64,000 bases of DNA from Bacillota bacterium (lineage in GTDB: Bacteria > Bacillota > Clostridia > Lachnospirales > Bianqueaceae), in the NCBI GenBank assembly GCA_017441925.1, contig JAFRUE010000007.1, positions 124,001-188,000 on the forward strand. Reading direction: 5' to 3'. Numbering within the stretch: position 1 is the stretch's first letter; the number at the start of each line of letters is the position of its first letter. Made by a program: the position numbers and the translations under genes. Below are positions 7,949 through 16,030 of the stretch, piece after piece. Under the pieces are notes generated by a model. It worked only from the letters and a program-made list of their open reading frames with translations. It searched no databases and was not told the origin of the DNA.

Positions 7949-10222
7949 ATGACGATTTTACCTGTTTACAATCTGCTGGCTTTACCGGATTCAACGGTCC
8001 TCTACAGAGCAGACCTCTACAAAAACACGACCGGTAAGGATCCGGTCGTGGATGAGAAGGTCATTGTCGTGGTATCCAGAAACGAGAATACACTTGCAGA
8101 CCTCAGCGGGGAAAGTATCTATCCGGTCGGTGTATCGGGATATATGAAGACTGTCAGCGAGCAGGGCTTTGTTCAGATACGTCTGACGCACCGTGTGCAT
8201 ATCGATCAGATCCAGGCGCTGCAGGACCGGAAGTATCTGATCGATACGACGAGGCTTCAGGACATCGAGGATCTGGACGCGGAGGACGAGAAGAACCGTT
8301 TTGAGACGATCAAGAGGGAGATCCACTCGATGTCCCGCGAATTCGAATGGGGCCCGATGATGGATGCTTTCGTGATGTCCTGGCATTCGATCGGCGATAT
8401 CGGCGCTGCGCTTTCACCGTGGATGAATATCCCAAATGACAAGCTGTACGGAATCCTGTCAGAAGACAGCAAGAAGGCCCGTTTTGACGCGCTCGAGGCG
8501 ATGCTGTACGAATACATGGAGCTGACCCGTGTCCGGATCAAGGCTCAGACCGACCAGAAAGAGAGTTATCAGAAACTGTACAAGGAACAGGCGCTCCGCA
8601 AACAGATCGAATATCTGCAGAAAGAGCTCGACGAGATGCATCCTGACGAAATGAGCGGCATCCGCAAGCTTGAGATCAGGATCCAGGAGTCCGGTATGAA
8701 CGAGACGGCACGCAAAGAAGCCGACAAACTGATCAGCCGGCTTAAAGCCGAGGGACAGAACGGTCAGGAAGCCGGCATGATCACGGACTATCTGGAATTC
8801 CTGGCATCGCTTCCCTGGAAGAAAGAGAAATTCCGCAAGATCGATATGGATCATGCGGAGAAAGTCCTGGATGCCGACCATTTCGGCCTCGAGAAGGTCA
8901 AACGGCGCATTCTGGAACAGATCGCGGTCATGCAGCTTAAGAAGAAACAGTCCGGATCGATCATTCTTTTTGTCGGCGCGCCGGGTACCGGTAAGACAAG
9001 TATCGGTCAGAGCATCGCAAAAGCGCTTAAAAGAGAGTATATCCGGATCTCGCTCGGCGGTGTGCGGGACGAAGCGGATATCCGCGGACACCGCAGGACC
9101 TATATCGGGTCTATGCCGGGACGGATCATGGACGGGATCCAGAAGGCCGGTGTGTCCAATCCGGTCATGGTCCTGGACGAGGTGGACAAGCTGTCCGTTT
9201 CCTATAACGGCGATCCCGCAAGCGCGCTGCTCGAAGTGCTCGATCCCGAGCAGAACAGCAATTTCACCGACCATTATCTGAACGTACCGTATGATCTGTC
9301 CGACGTGCTTTTCATCTGCACGGCAAACAGTGCCGAGACGATCCCCGAGCCGCTGCTTAACCGGATGGAAGTCATTTCTTTCCAAGGCTATACACCGATC
9401 GAGAAGCAGCAGATCGCGATCCGTCACCTGCTGCCCAAGGCGATGGAAGCGGCGGGACTGTCCAAAGGCGATCTCGCGGTCAGTGACGAGACGATCGCGC
9501 ATATCATTTCGGAATATACTCGCGAGGCGGGTGTCCGCGGTCTGAAGAAGCGGATGGATACCCTGTCGCGCAGCGCGGCGGTGCAGCTTGTCCGTGGTGC
9601 GAAGCCTCCGGTGACAGTTACCGAAGAGAACCTGCCGGATCTTCTGGATATGCATCCGATCCGTCAGAAGAATGTGAAAGAGAAAACTGTCCCTGGCGTT
9701 GTGACAGGACTTGCATGGACGCAGGCCGGCGGCGATGTGCTGTATATTGAAACAAAACGGATGAAGGGCAGCGGTCGGCTGACGATCACAGGACAGCTCG
9801 GCGATGTCATGAAGGAATCCGCCCAGATCGCGATGAGCCTGGTCCGTACGCTCTATGCGGATAAGATCGATGATCTGGACAAACAGGATATCCATATCCA
9901 TGTTCCGGACGGTGCAACTCCCAAGGACGGACCTTCTGCAGGCATCACGCTGACGACGGCGCTGGCCTCGCTTTTCAGCGATACTGCTGTCAGCCCCACA
10001 GTAGCGATGACCGGAGAAGTGTCCCTGCAGGGCGGTGTGAATCCGATCGGCGGACTGCCCGAGAAGCTGATGGCCGCGCAGCGTGCGGGCGTTACAAAGG
10101 TCTATGTTCCCAGAGACAATGTGGACGACCTCAAGGACGTAGCGGCAGAGGTCAAAGAGAAGCTCGAGATTGTCCCGGTGGAAACGGTAGAAGAAGTACT
10201 CAGCGGGCTTTCTCTTCTGTAA
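7949..10222 (+). CDS. lon: ATP-dependent protease Lon
   Basis: Cytoplasmic AAA+ serine protease that degrades misfolded and regulatory proteins. The 757 residues are laid out as: N-terminal substrate-binding domain (ILPVYNLLALPD and following, ~1-190), coiled-coil linker (~190-280), AAA+ module with Walker A GAPGTGKTS (~342-350) and Walker B VMVLDEVDKL, and protease domain with catalytic Ser663 in KDGPSAG and Lys706 in GGLPEKLMAA. The length is slightly below the usual ~770-810, the shortening being N-terminal. GAGAGGAG precedes ATG 7949. A 9-codon ORF (7923-7952) ends on the lon start. Confidence 0.95.
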   Translation: MTILPVYNLLALPDSTVLYRADLYKNTTGKDPVVDEKVIVVVSRNENTLADLSGESIYPVGVSGYMKTVSEQGFVQIRLTHRVHIDQIQALQDRKYLIDTTRLQDIEDLDAEDEKNRFETIKREIHSMSREFEWGPMMDAFVMSWHSIGDIGAALSPWMNIPNDKLYGILSEDSKKARFDALEAMLYEYMELTRVRIKAQTDQKESYQKLYKEQALRKQIEYLQKELDEMHPDEMSGIRKLEIRIQESGMNETARKEADKLISRLKAEGQNGQEAGMITDYLEFLASLPWKKEKFRKIDMDHAEKVLDADHFGLEKVKRRILEQIAVMQLKKKQSGSIILFVGAPGTGKTSIGQSIAKALKREYIRISLGGVRDEADIRGHRRTYIGSMPGRIMDGIQKAGVSNPVMVLDEVDKLSVSYNGDPASALLEVLDPEQNSNFTDHYLNVPYDLSDVLFICTANSAETIPEPLLNRMEVISFQGYTPIEKQQIAIRHLLPKAMEAAGLSKGDLAVSDETIAHIISEYTREAGVRGLKKRMDTLSRSAAVQLVRGAKPPVTVTEENLPDLLDMHPIRQKNVKEKTVPGVVTGLAWTQAGGDVLYIETKRMKGSGRLTITGQLGDVMKESAQIAMSLVRTLYADKIDDLDKQDIHIHVPDGATPKDGPSAGITLTTALASLFSDTAVSPTVAMTGEVSLQGGVNPIGGLPEKLMAAQRAGVTKVYVPRDNVDDLKDVAAEVKEKLEIVPVETVEEVLSGLSLL

Positions 10223-10241
10223 ATATTTTCAAAAAGAATAC

Positions 10242-10270
10242 TTGACAACCGGTCTGCCGTATGCTATACT
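10242..10270 (+). promoter_or_regulatory. Promoter of the ylxM-ffh operon
   Basis: TTGACA 10242-10247, 17-nt spacer, TATACT 10265-10270. The leader forms a 10-bp stem with one mismatch (10277-10286 with 10293-10302, loop AGATAA), then AAAGGGAG and ATG 10318. Confidence 0.85.
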
Positions 10271-10317
10271 CCTTCAGGTGTCAAGGAGATAACCTTTACA
10301 CCGAAAGGGAGCCAAGC

Positions 10318-10701
10318 ATGAAAGATCTTCTGAGAAACAGCCGTTTGTATGATTTTTACGGGGCTTTGCTGACGGAGGATCAGCGGACGGTCCTCGAGAT
10401 GTATTATTTTGAGGATCTGTCGCTTGCGGAGATCGCGGGGATGCGCAGTACGAGCCGTGCGGCGGTCTATGACGCGATCCGGCGCGCAGAGGCAAGGCTC
10501 ACAGGATACGAAGAGAAGCTTCATCTGGTGGAGCGGTTCGTGGAGCAGCAGTCCCAGTGGGACAGCATCCGGGATCAGATCCTCGAGGCACGGCAGATCG
10601 CCGGCCGCGCAGGAGAGTCCGGCGGCGCGGACACAAGACGGATTTCAGAGATTCTTGACCGGATCCTGAACGAAGCGGGACAGATCCGCAGTGAGATCTG
10701 A
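10318..10701 (+). CDS. ylxM: YlxM/p13-like SRP-associated helix-turn-helix protein
   Basis: A 127-residue UPF0122 protein, the usual first gene before ffh in Firmicutes. The sigma-70 region-4-like helix-turn-helix spans residues ~18-65: LTEDQRTVLEMYYFEDLSLA, then EIAGMRSTSRAAVYDAIRRAE. In streptococci YlxM binds the signal recognition particle. The C-terminal ~45 residues (GRAGESGGADTRR and following) are less typical. ATG 10318 follows AAAGGGAG; longer frames upstream run into the leader hairpin. The 36-nt gap to ffh holds only a strong AAAGGAGG. Confidence 0.9.
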   Translation: MKDLLRNSRLYDFYGALLTEDQRTVLEMYYFEDLSLAEIAGMRSTSRAAVYDAIRRAEARLTGYEEKLHLVERFVEQQSQWDSIRDQILEARQIAGRAGESGGADTRRISEILDRILNEAGQIRSEI

Positions 10702-10737
10702 GAAAACAGCAGACTTTCCCGGAAAGGAGGACACAGC

Positions 10738-12102
10738 ATGGCTTTTGAAGGCACCAGCGACAAGATGCAGGGTATTTTCAAGAAACTTCGCAGCAAAGGC
10801 GTTCTGACGGAAAAAGACATCAAAGATGCCCTCCGAGAGGTCAAGCTTGCACTGCTCGAGGCGGACGTCAACTTCAAGGTCGTCAAGGATTTCATCAAGA
10901 CGGTCGAGGAGCGCGCCAAGGGACAGGAGATCCTGTCGAGCCTTACTCCCGGACAGCAGGTCGTTAAGGTCGTGAATGACGAGCTGATCCATCTGCTGGG
11001 AGACGAGGAGCAGATCTCGATCCGGTACAGCAGCAAGCCGCCGACCGTGATCATGCTGCTTGGTCTGCAGGGCGCCGGTAAGACGACGATGGCAGCCAAG
11101 CTCGCAGGCTATCTCAAGAAGGAAGGCAAGAAGCCGATGCTCGCGGCGTGCGATATCTATCGTCCTGCGGCTGTCAAGCAGCTTGAGATCGTCGGTAAGA
11201 GCGTCGACGTTCCGGTGTTCACAATGGGGACGGATACCGATCCGGTCGTGATCGCGCAGGAAGCCGTCAAACAGGCCGTCCGCAGCGACTGCGGCATTGT
11301 GATCCTGGATACGGCGGGCCGTCTGCATATCGATGAGGATATGATGGACGAGCTGAAACGGATCCGGGAAGCGACGAATCCGACAGAGATCCTGCTTGTT
11401 GTCGACGCGATGACAGGACAGGACGCGGTCAATGTCGCGAAGCAGTTCGACAGCGATATGGAGGTTACAGGCGTTATCCTGACAAAGCTCGACGGTGATA
11501 CCCGGGGTGGCGCGGCGATCTCGATCCGTGCGGTGACCGGCAAGCCGATCAAGTTCGCCGGTGTCGGCGAGAAAGTGACGGATATCGAGCCTTTCCATCC
11601 GGACCGCATGGCATCCCGTATCCTTGGTATGGGCGATGTGCTCAGTGTGATCGAGAAGGCACAGGCCGCGATCGATCAGGATACGGCCGAGCAGATGGCG
11701 AGCCGTATGCTTGCCAGCGATTTCAACCTGGAAGACTATCTGGAGCAGATGAAACAGGTCAAGAAGATGGGAAGCATGCAGGATCTGCTGCAGATGATCC
11801 CGGGCGTTGCCGGCAAGATCAAGGACACCGATATCGACGAGAAGGCGCTCGACCGGGTGGAGGCCATGATCAATTCCATGACGCCCAAGGAGCGGCGCAA
11901 TCCGCAGATCCTGGACGCGTCGCGCAAGCGCAGGATCGTCAGGGGCTCCGGCGTAACGATCCAGGAGCTCAACCAGATGCTCAAGCAGTTCGAGCAGGGA
12001 CGCGCGATGATGAAGCAGCTCACAGGCATGGCCAAAGGCAAAAAGAAACGTCTTTTCGGCGGGCTGGGCGGCTTCGGCGGCAAGAATCCGTTCGGATTCT
12101 GA
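10738..12102 (+). CDS. ffh: Signal recognition particle GTPase Ffh
   Basis: The protein subunit of the signal recognition particle, which binds signal sequences on ribosomes and targets them to FtsY and SecYEG. The 454 residues show an N domain (1-~90), a G domain with P-loop GLQGAGKTT (~108-116), DTAGR and TKLDGDTRGG, and a methionine-rich M domain from ~300 (MKQVKKMGSMQDLLQMIPG) that binds the SRP RNA via RRKRIVRGSG-type residues (here SRKRRIVRGSG). It ends in a short Gly/Phe-rich tail. It follows ylxM and precedes rpsP. Confidence 0.97.
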   Translation: MAFEGTSDKMQGIFKKLRSKGVLTEKDIKDALREVKLALLEADVNFKVVKDFIKTVEERAKGQEILSSLTPGQQVVKVVNDELIHLLGDEEQISIRYSSKPPTVIMLLGLQGAGKTTMAAKLAGYLKKEGKKPMLAACDIYRPAAVKQLEIVGKSVDVPVFTMGTDTDPVVIAQEAVKQAVRSDCGIVILDTAGRLHIDEDMMDELKRIREATNPTEILLVVDAMTGQDAVNVAKQFDSDMEVTGVILTKLDGDTRGGAAISIRAVTGKPIKFAGVGEKVTDIEPFHPDRMASRILGMGDVLSVIEKAQAAIDQDTAEQMASRMLASDFNLEDYLEQMKQVKKMGSMQDLLQMIPGVAGKIKDTDIDEKALDRVEAMINSMTPKERRNPQILDASRKRRIVRGSGVTIQELNQMLKQFEQGRAMMKQLTGMAKGKKKRLFGGLGGFGGKNPFGF

Positions 12103-12189
12103 GAAGATTTTCCGGCGGCTGCCGGAACGGTTTACAGATGATTCTCCCGAGAGCGGGGTTTCATACATTCTACGAGAGGTGAAAGAATA

Positions 12190-12429
12190 ATGGTCAAGGT
12201 CAGATTAAAGAGAATCGGAAGCAAGGGCAAGCCTTTCTACCGCATTGTTGCGGCAGACGAGAGATCTCCCCGTGACGGTCGTTTTATCGAACAGCTGGGG
12301 ACATATGATCCCAATCAGAACCCTGCGGTTATCAAGTTTGATGAGGAGAAACTGAAGAAGTGGATCGGCAACGGCGCACAGCCCACCGACTCCGTCAAAA
12401 TGCTTCTTAAAACTGCCGGAATTCAGTAA
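12190..12429 (+). CDS. rpsP: 30S ribosomal protein bS16
   Basis: A 79-residue small-subunit protein. Its N-terminus [20 protein letters not shown] and [15 protein letters not shown] are diagnostic. The length is normal for Firmicutes. It is preceded by GAGAGGTGAAAG and separated from ffh by 87 nt holding small GC-rich hairpins without a T-run. It is 12 nt from khpA, so the two are surely cotranscribed. Confidence 0.97.
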   Translation: MVKVRLKRIGSKGKPFYRIVAADERSPRDGRFIEQLGTYDPNQNPAVIKFDEEKLKKWIGNGAQPTDSVKMLLKTAGIQ

Positions 12430-12441
12430 GGAGGTCCTGAC

Positions 12442-12669
12442 GTGAAGGAACTGGTAGAGATGATTGCGAAGGCACTTGTCGATCATCCTGAGGAAGTCGT
12501 CGTTATCGAGACGATCAAGGACGGGGACAAGCATCTGGAGCTTAAAGTGGCCGAGTCCGATATGGGCAAGGTCATCGGCAAGCAGGGCCGGATAGCCAGA
12601 GCGATCCGTACGGTCGTCAAGGCTGCCGGTACGAAAACAGACGAAAGAATCATTATCGACATTGTCTGA
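12442..12669 (+). CDS. khpA: KH-domain RNA-binding protein KhpA (YlqC)
   Basis: A 75-residue single KH domain with the GxxG-type loop as VIGKQGRIARAIRTVVKAAG. It starts at GTG 12442 behind TAAGGAGGTCCTGAC. KhpA partners with KhpB (Jag) in RNA binding and affects cell division and cell-wall control in other Firmicutes. Its place between rpsP and rimM is the conserved one; the B. subtilis ylqD gene is absent here. Confidence 0.93.
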   Translation: MKELVEMIAKALVDHPEEVVVIETIKDGDKHLELKVAESDMGKVIGKQGRIARAIRTVVKAAGTKTDERIIIDIV

Positions 12670-12677
12670 CGGTTTAC

Positions 12678-12731
12678 GCCTCAGTGGGGACGCGCCATAC
12701 ACGGTGTGCCCGCGGCTGAGGCTTTTGTCTT
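12678..12731 (+). terminator. Attenuator-like hairpin between khpA and rimM
   Basis: GCCTCAG (12678-12684) pairs with CTGAGGC (12716-12722) around a GC-rich 31-nt interior, and is followed by TTTTGTCTT. It looks like a leaky intrinsic terminator inside the operon and could lower rimM-trmD expression relative to rpsP. Confidence 0.5.
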
Positions 12732-12750
12732 ATGATACGGAGGTCATGGA

Positions 12751-13290
12751 ATGCGGGAATATTTTCAGGTCGGCGTGATCACGTCTCCGCACGGGATCCG
12801 CGGAAGTGTCCGCGTATACCCGATGTCGGAGAACGAGAAGCGTTTTGAAGAGATCACGCAGGTGCGCTACAGCATGCCGGATTCGGATGAGATCGCGGGG
12901 ATCTATACGATCACAGACGTGGCTTATCAGAAAAACGTCGTGCTGCTGACATTCGCGGAGATCCGGGACAGGGACGCAGCCGAGGCCGTCAGGGGACAGA
13001 AACTCTGGATCCGCAGAGAAGAAGCTGTTCCGCTGGAAGAAGGCGAGTATTATCTGCCGGATCTGATGGGACTGCACGCTGTATCCGACGCGGGAGAGGA
13101 TCTTGGCGTCATCACGGATTATATGGAACCGGGGAGCACAGTCGTTTTTGTGATCGAAAAGCCCGGCAAGCCAGAGCTGCTGATTCCTTTTGCGAAGGAT
13201 TATGTGCGGGAGATCGACCTTGACGCCGGCACCATGACGATTCATCTGATTCCCGGAATCCGGGATGAAGGTCCGGAAGCGGTCCGGTAA
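12751..13290 (+). CDS. rimM: 16S rRNA processing protein RimM
   Basis: Ribosome maturation factor that binds uS19 and helps form the 30S head. The 179 residues comprise the N-terminal RimM barrel (FQVGVITSPHGIRGSVRVYP, 1-~90) and the C-terminal PRC barrel (EGEYYLPDLMGL to VREIDLDAGTMTI). The start ATG 12751 is preceded by ATACGGAGGTC. It lies 14 nt before trmD as in most Firmicutes. Confidence 0.95.
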   Translation: MREYFQVGVITSPHGIRGSVRVYPMSENEKRFEEITQVRYSMPDSDEIAGIYTITDVAYQKNVVLLTFAEIRDRDAAEAVRGQKLWIRREEAVPLEEGEYYLPDLMGLHAVSDAGEDLGVITDYMEPGSTVVFVIEKPGKPELLIPFAKDYVREIDLDAGTMTIHLIPGIRDEGPEAVR

Positions 13291-13304
13291 GAGGAGTACA
13301 GAAG

Positions 13305-14078
13305 ATGCGTTATTATGTTCTGACACTGTTTCCGGATATGATTCAGGAAGCGATGCGTCACAGTATCCTCGGACGCGCGCAGGAGGACGGCAAGATCAAG
13401 CTGGAGACCGTCAATATCCGCGATTTTTCACACAATAAACAGATGCACGTGGACGACGCTCCGTACGGCGGCGGAGCCGGGATGGTGATGCAGGCACCGC
13501 CTGTCTATGAGGCCTGGGAATCCGTTGTCAGCCGGATCGGGCACAAAGTACCGGTTGTTTTTATGACGCCTGCGGGAAAAGTCTTTAACCAGCAGAAAGC
13601 CAAAGAACTGTCCGTGTATCCGGAGCTGATCTTTCTGTGCGGCCATTATGAAGGGATTGATCAGCGCGTCATCGATGAGATCGTGACGGAAGAGATCTCG
13701 ATCGGAGACTATGTATTGACGGGCGGGGAGCTGCCAGCGCTTGTCGTGATGGATGCGGTTTCCCGGATGGTGCCGGGCGTTCTCGGCAACGAGACGTCCG
13801 CGATCGACGAGTCTTTCTCCGGGATGTATCTGGAATATCCACAGTACACAAGGCCGCCCGAATTCCACGGCCAGGCGGTGCCGGAGGTGCTCCTGAGCGG
13901 CCATCACGAGAATATCCGTAAATGGCGACTGGAGCAGTCCATGAGGATCACCGAGGCGAAAAGACCGGAGCTGCTGAAGCCAGAGCTCATGAGCAAAGAA
14001 GAGCTGAAGCTGTACCGGAAACTGCAGCAGGAGAAGGAAGAAGCAAATAAGAAAGAAGCAAATAAGAAAGAACTGTAA
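13305..14078 (+). CDS. trmD: tRNA (guanine-N1)-methyltransferase TrmD
   Basis: SPOUT methyltransferase that makes m1G37 in tRNAs. The 257 residues include MRYYVLTLFPDMIQEAMRHS, PYGGGAGMVMQ, LCGHYEGIDQRV and the knot segment ISIGDYVLTGGELPALV. The last ~15 residues are an Ala/Asn/Lys tail produced by two exact 15-bp tandem units (14041-14070), beyond the usual family end. The catalytic core is complete. The gene ends at the left edge of an AT-rich inserted segment. Confidence 0.96.
   Translation: MRYYVLTLFPDMIQEAMRHSILGRAQEDGKIKLETVNIRDFSHNKQMHVDDAPYGGGAGMVMQAPPVYEAWESVVSRIGHKVPVVFMTPAGKVFNQQKAKELSVYPELIFLCGHYEGIDQRVIDEIVTEEISIGDYVLTGGELPALVVMDAVSRMVPGVLGNETSAIDESFSGMYLEYPQYTRPPEFHGQAVPEVLLSGHHENIRKWRLEQSMRITEAKRPELLKPELMSKEELKLYRKLQQEKEEANKKEANKKEL
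14041..14070 (+). repeat. Two 15-bp tandem units at the end of trmD
   Basis: AAGCAAATAAGAAAG occurs twice in immediate succession, encoding K-K-E-A-N repeats at the TrmD C-terminus, 8 bp before the stop and the AT-rich segment. Confidence 0.9.
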
Positions 14079-14119
14079 TTTATGTAAACCGAATACTTGA
14101 AAGCGAGCTTTACACATGA

Positions 14120-14485
14120 TATAAGGAAGGTGACCGAATCGTAAAGCAAGGGTGGGACTGTATTATAGCCACAGCAGGCCGGGCACTTAGTCAGGGAATC
14201 GATGTACTTATTGATTATGTAATTGAAGATGAATTACCCCGAGTCAGAGAACTCGCTTCTTTGCATGGTGCAAGCCTATATTACATTGTGCTCACTGCTT
14301 CAGAGGATGAACTGGAAAGTCGCATTCGGAATCGTGGAGATATAGATATGATTGAGCGAGCAAAATTCTTAAAAAGAAAGCTCGACTCCTTGCCTGAGAA
14401 TGTCGGACATATTTATGATAATACGGATATACCTTTGGAAAAGATGATTGATGAAATCAATCTAAATAATTACAAAGTATTGTAA
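14120..14485 (+). pseudogene. 5'-truncated P-loop kinase remnant
   Basis: From the stop at 14117-14119 the frame is open to 14485 (about 121 codons) but has no usable start before a TTG at 14261. The translated text (GWDCIIATAGRALSQGIDVL, then IDYVIEDELPRVRELA and LTASEDELESRIRNRGD) resembles the middle and C-terminal part of chloramphenicol-phosphotransferase/AAA_33-like kinases. These carry a G-x-S/T-I-V-D-D segment and an E-R-x-x-R-G-D lid. The Walker A segment that should come ~60 residues earlier is missing, since trmD ends at 14078. It is most simply the remains of an inserted kinase gene. A short protein from TTG 14261 is possible but would lack ATP binding. Confidence 0.65.
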
Positions 14486-14506
14486 ATAATTGATGTTAGG
14501 AGATAT

Positions 14507-15034
14507 ATGGAAACATATTATGATGACGGAACCTTAAAAATTCGGAGCATGGTACCGGAGGATGCAAAGATATTGTATGACACATATCTTTCCTACGGAT
14601 GGCACCCTCAGATTAAGGTTTATGAGGATTATTACAAAGAGCAGGAAGAAGGCGAAAGACTTGTGTTTATCGCTGAATATGAGGGCGCGGTCAAAGGACA
14701 ATGTACTCTTGTCCTACATCCCACGGAAGGACCATGGGGAGGACAGGACTATCCCGAAATTGTTGATCTAACAGTATTCTTTGACATCCACGGGAAAGGA
14801 ATAGGAAGCAAACTACTTGATGTGGCGGAAAGCGAAGCTGCTAAAATCTCAGATATGGTATTTTTGGCAGTGGGTGTCCATTCCGGATACGGGCAGGCAC
14901 AGAGGATATATGTTAAACGAGGATATATCCCGGATGGAAGCGGTGTCTGGTATCAAAACAAAGTTCTGGATCAGTATGCACCTTGTGTAAATGACGATGA
15001 TCTGCTCCTGTTTTTGTCAAAAAAACTTCGATGA
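14507..15034 (+). CDS. GNAT family N-acetyltransferase
   Basis: 175 residues with GNAT architecture: beta-rich start (LKIRSMVPEDAKILYDTYLS), central strand IAEYEGAVKGQCTLVLHP, the acetyl-CoA loop as VFFDIHGKGIGSKLLDVAESEA (G-x-G-I/K-G type, ~95-115), and a C-terminal NRAxxFYxKxGY-like block as GYGQAQRIYVKRGYIPDG. The substrate is unknown. The start ATG has TTAGGAGATAT. Codon use is more AT-rich than neighbouring ribosomal genes. Together with the kinase remnant it interrupts the trmD-rplS order, suggesting acquired cargo. Confidence 0.85.
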   Translation: METYYDDGTLKIRSMVPEDAKILYDTYLSYGWHPQIKVYEDYYKEQEEGERLVFIAEYEGAVKGQCTLVLHPTEGPWGGQDYPEIVDLTVFFDIHGKGIGSKLLDVAESEAAKISDMVFLAVGVHSGYGQAQRIYVKRGYIPDGSGVWYQNKVLDQYAPCVNDDDLLLFLSKKLR

Positions 15035-15395
15035 AAAGGAAAGATAAGCATTTCAACAGCCGATTACCATTTGGTGTTATGTCGTGTTACGGGGATTCCT
15101 TTCCCTTGCTTTTGCCCTTATAATGATCCGACGATCATATAAAATCGTATAACACAAGGGAAAACGTAAGGGAAACTACAGATGGTTTATCAAGGTTATC
15201 AAAAGCAAGCAGATAATAGTTAATTCTGATATGTGGAGGCATCAGATTGAAAAAATCAAGGATTAATACATAGATTAACAGATGCCTTGAGCCCTTACGG
15301 TTTTATATTTTACATTTATAGAAGGGACAAGGTGAATTTTTCGTAGATTATCTCTGCCTTCTCTGACAAACTGAAGAAAAGAACTGAAAAAACGC
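15035..15395. other. AT-rich non-coding stretch with inverted repeats
   Basis: About 360 bases without a convincing gene on either strand. It contains ATGATC-CGAC-GATCAT (15123-15138) and two imperfect inverted copies of TTTCCCTTgcttttgCCCTT (15109-15120 and, inverted, 15155-15175). It could be the scar or end of a mobile insertion; no integrase or transposase is recognisable. Confidence 0.5.
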
Positions 15396-15424
15396 TTGCA
15401 TCCTTGCTCTGTTCGTGTTATAAT
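15396..15424 (+). promoter_or_regulatory. Promoter of rplS
   Basis: TTGCAT 15396-15401, 17-nt spacer, TATAAT 15419-15424. It gives rplS its own transcription start after the inserted segment. Confidence 0.8.
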
Positions 15425-15430
15425 GCTAAA

Positions 15431-15568
15431 GTCTGCAGGTATAGCCTGCACCCGGTGATCCTCTGCGGGGGACACCTCATGAATTACGGCCGCTCCGCTG
15501 CCGGATCGTACGGCTTTCGATCAGCTGTACGCGGGAATGAGCCGCTATGCAACAGGAGGAATTTTATC
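15431..15568 (+). promoter_or_regulatory. Structured leader of rplS, possible L19 autoregulatory leader
   Basis: About 140 nt between the promoter and ATG 15569. Hairpin 1 pairs TGCAGG (15434-15439) with CCTGCA (15445-15450). Hairpin 2 pairs GGTG...CC with GG...CACC (15454-15476). Further GC-rich pairings lie around 15486-15545. Firmicutes often have an L19 leader RNA at this position; the assignment rests on position and structure, not on a covariance search. Confidence 0.5.
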
Positions 15569-15916
15569 ATGAATGAAGAGATCATCAAACAGATCGAGAA
15601 GGAACAGATCAAAGAGGGGATTCCGGCTTTCCGCGTAGGCGACACGATCCGTGTATATGCCCGTATTAAGGAAGGAACCAGAGAGAGGATCCAGATGTTC
15701 GAGGGAGTCGTTACCAGACGTCAGAACGGCGGTCTGCGCGAGACCTTTACCGTACGCCGTATGTCCTATGGTGTAGGCGTTGAGAAGACCTGGCCCGTAA
15801 ATTCACCGGTCCTTGACCACATCGAGATCGTTCGCCGTGGTGCTGTCCGCCGCGCTAAGCTGTATTATCTGCGCGACCGTATCGGTAAGGCTGCCAAGGT
15901 TAAAGAGAAGATCTGA
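15569..15916 (+). CDS. rplS: 50S ribosomal protein bL19
   Basis: A 115-residue large-subunit protein at the 30S/50S interface. [35 protein letters not shown] and [17 protein letters not shown] are family signatures. ATG 15569 follows ACAGGAGGAATTTTATC. The frame is open 30 codons further upstream (ATG 15479) but that part overlaps the structured leader and has no ribosome binding site. A strong terminator follows. Confidence 0.97.
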   Translation: MNEEIIKQIEKEQIKEGIPAFRVGDTIRVYARIKEGTRERIQMFEGVVTRRQNGGLRETFTVRRMSYGVGVEKTWPVNSPVLDHIEIVRRGAVRRAKLYYLRDRIGKAAKVKEKI

Positions 15917-15947
15917 GATCAGGAGCGCCTGGCTTAATATCGGAATC

Positions 15948-15980
15948 AAACGGGCAGGCACAGTCTTGCCCGTTTCTTTT
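15948..15980 (+). terminator. Terminator after rplS
   Basis: AAACGGGCA (15948-15956) pairs with TGCCCGTTT (15967-15975), followed by CTTTT. Confidence 0.85.
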
Positions 15981-16030
15981 ACAGACAGAACAGGCTGACT
16001 GGATTTTTGTGGGTCCGGAAAGGGTGCAAG

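Noticed and set aside
8459-9901. Minus-strand frame of 480 codons opposite lon
   Set aside because: Shadow of a well-supported protease gene.
14261-14485. Intact 74-residue gene starting at TTG 14261
   Set aside because: The same frame continues upstream with kinase-like sequence and no start, so it is better read as the 3' part of a truncated gene.
15479-15568. N-terminal extension of bL19 by 30 residues
   Set aside because: No ribosome binding site, overlaps leader hairpins, and bL19 has a standard length from ATG 15569.
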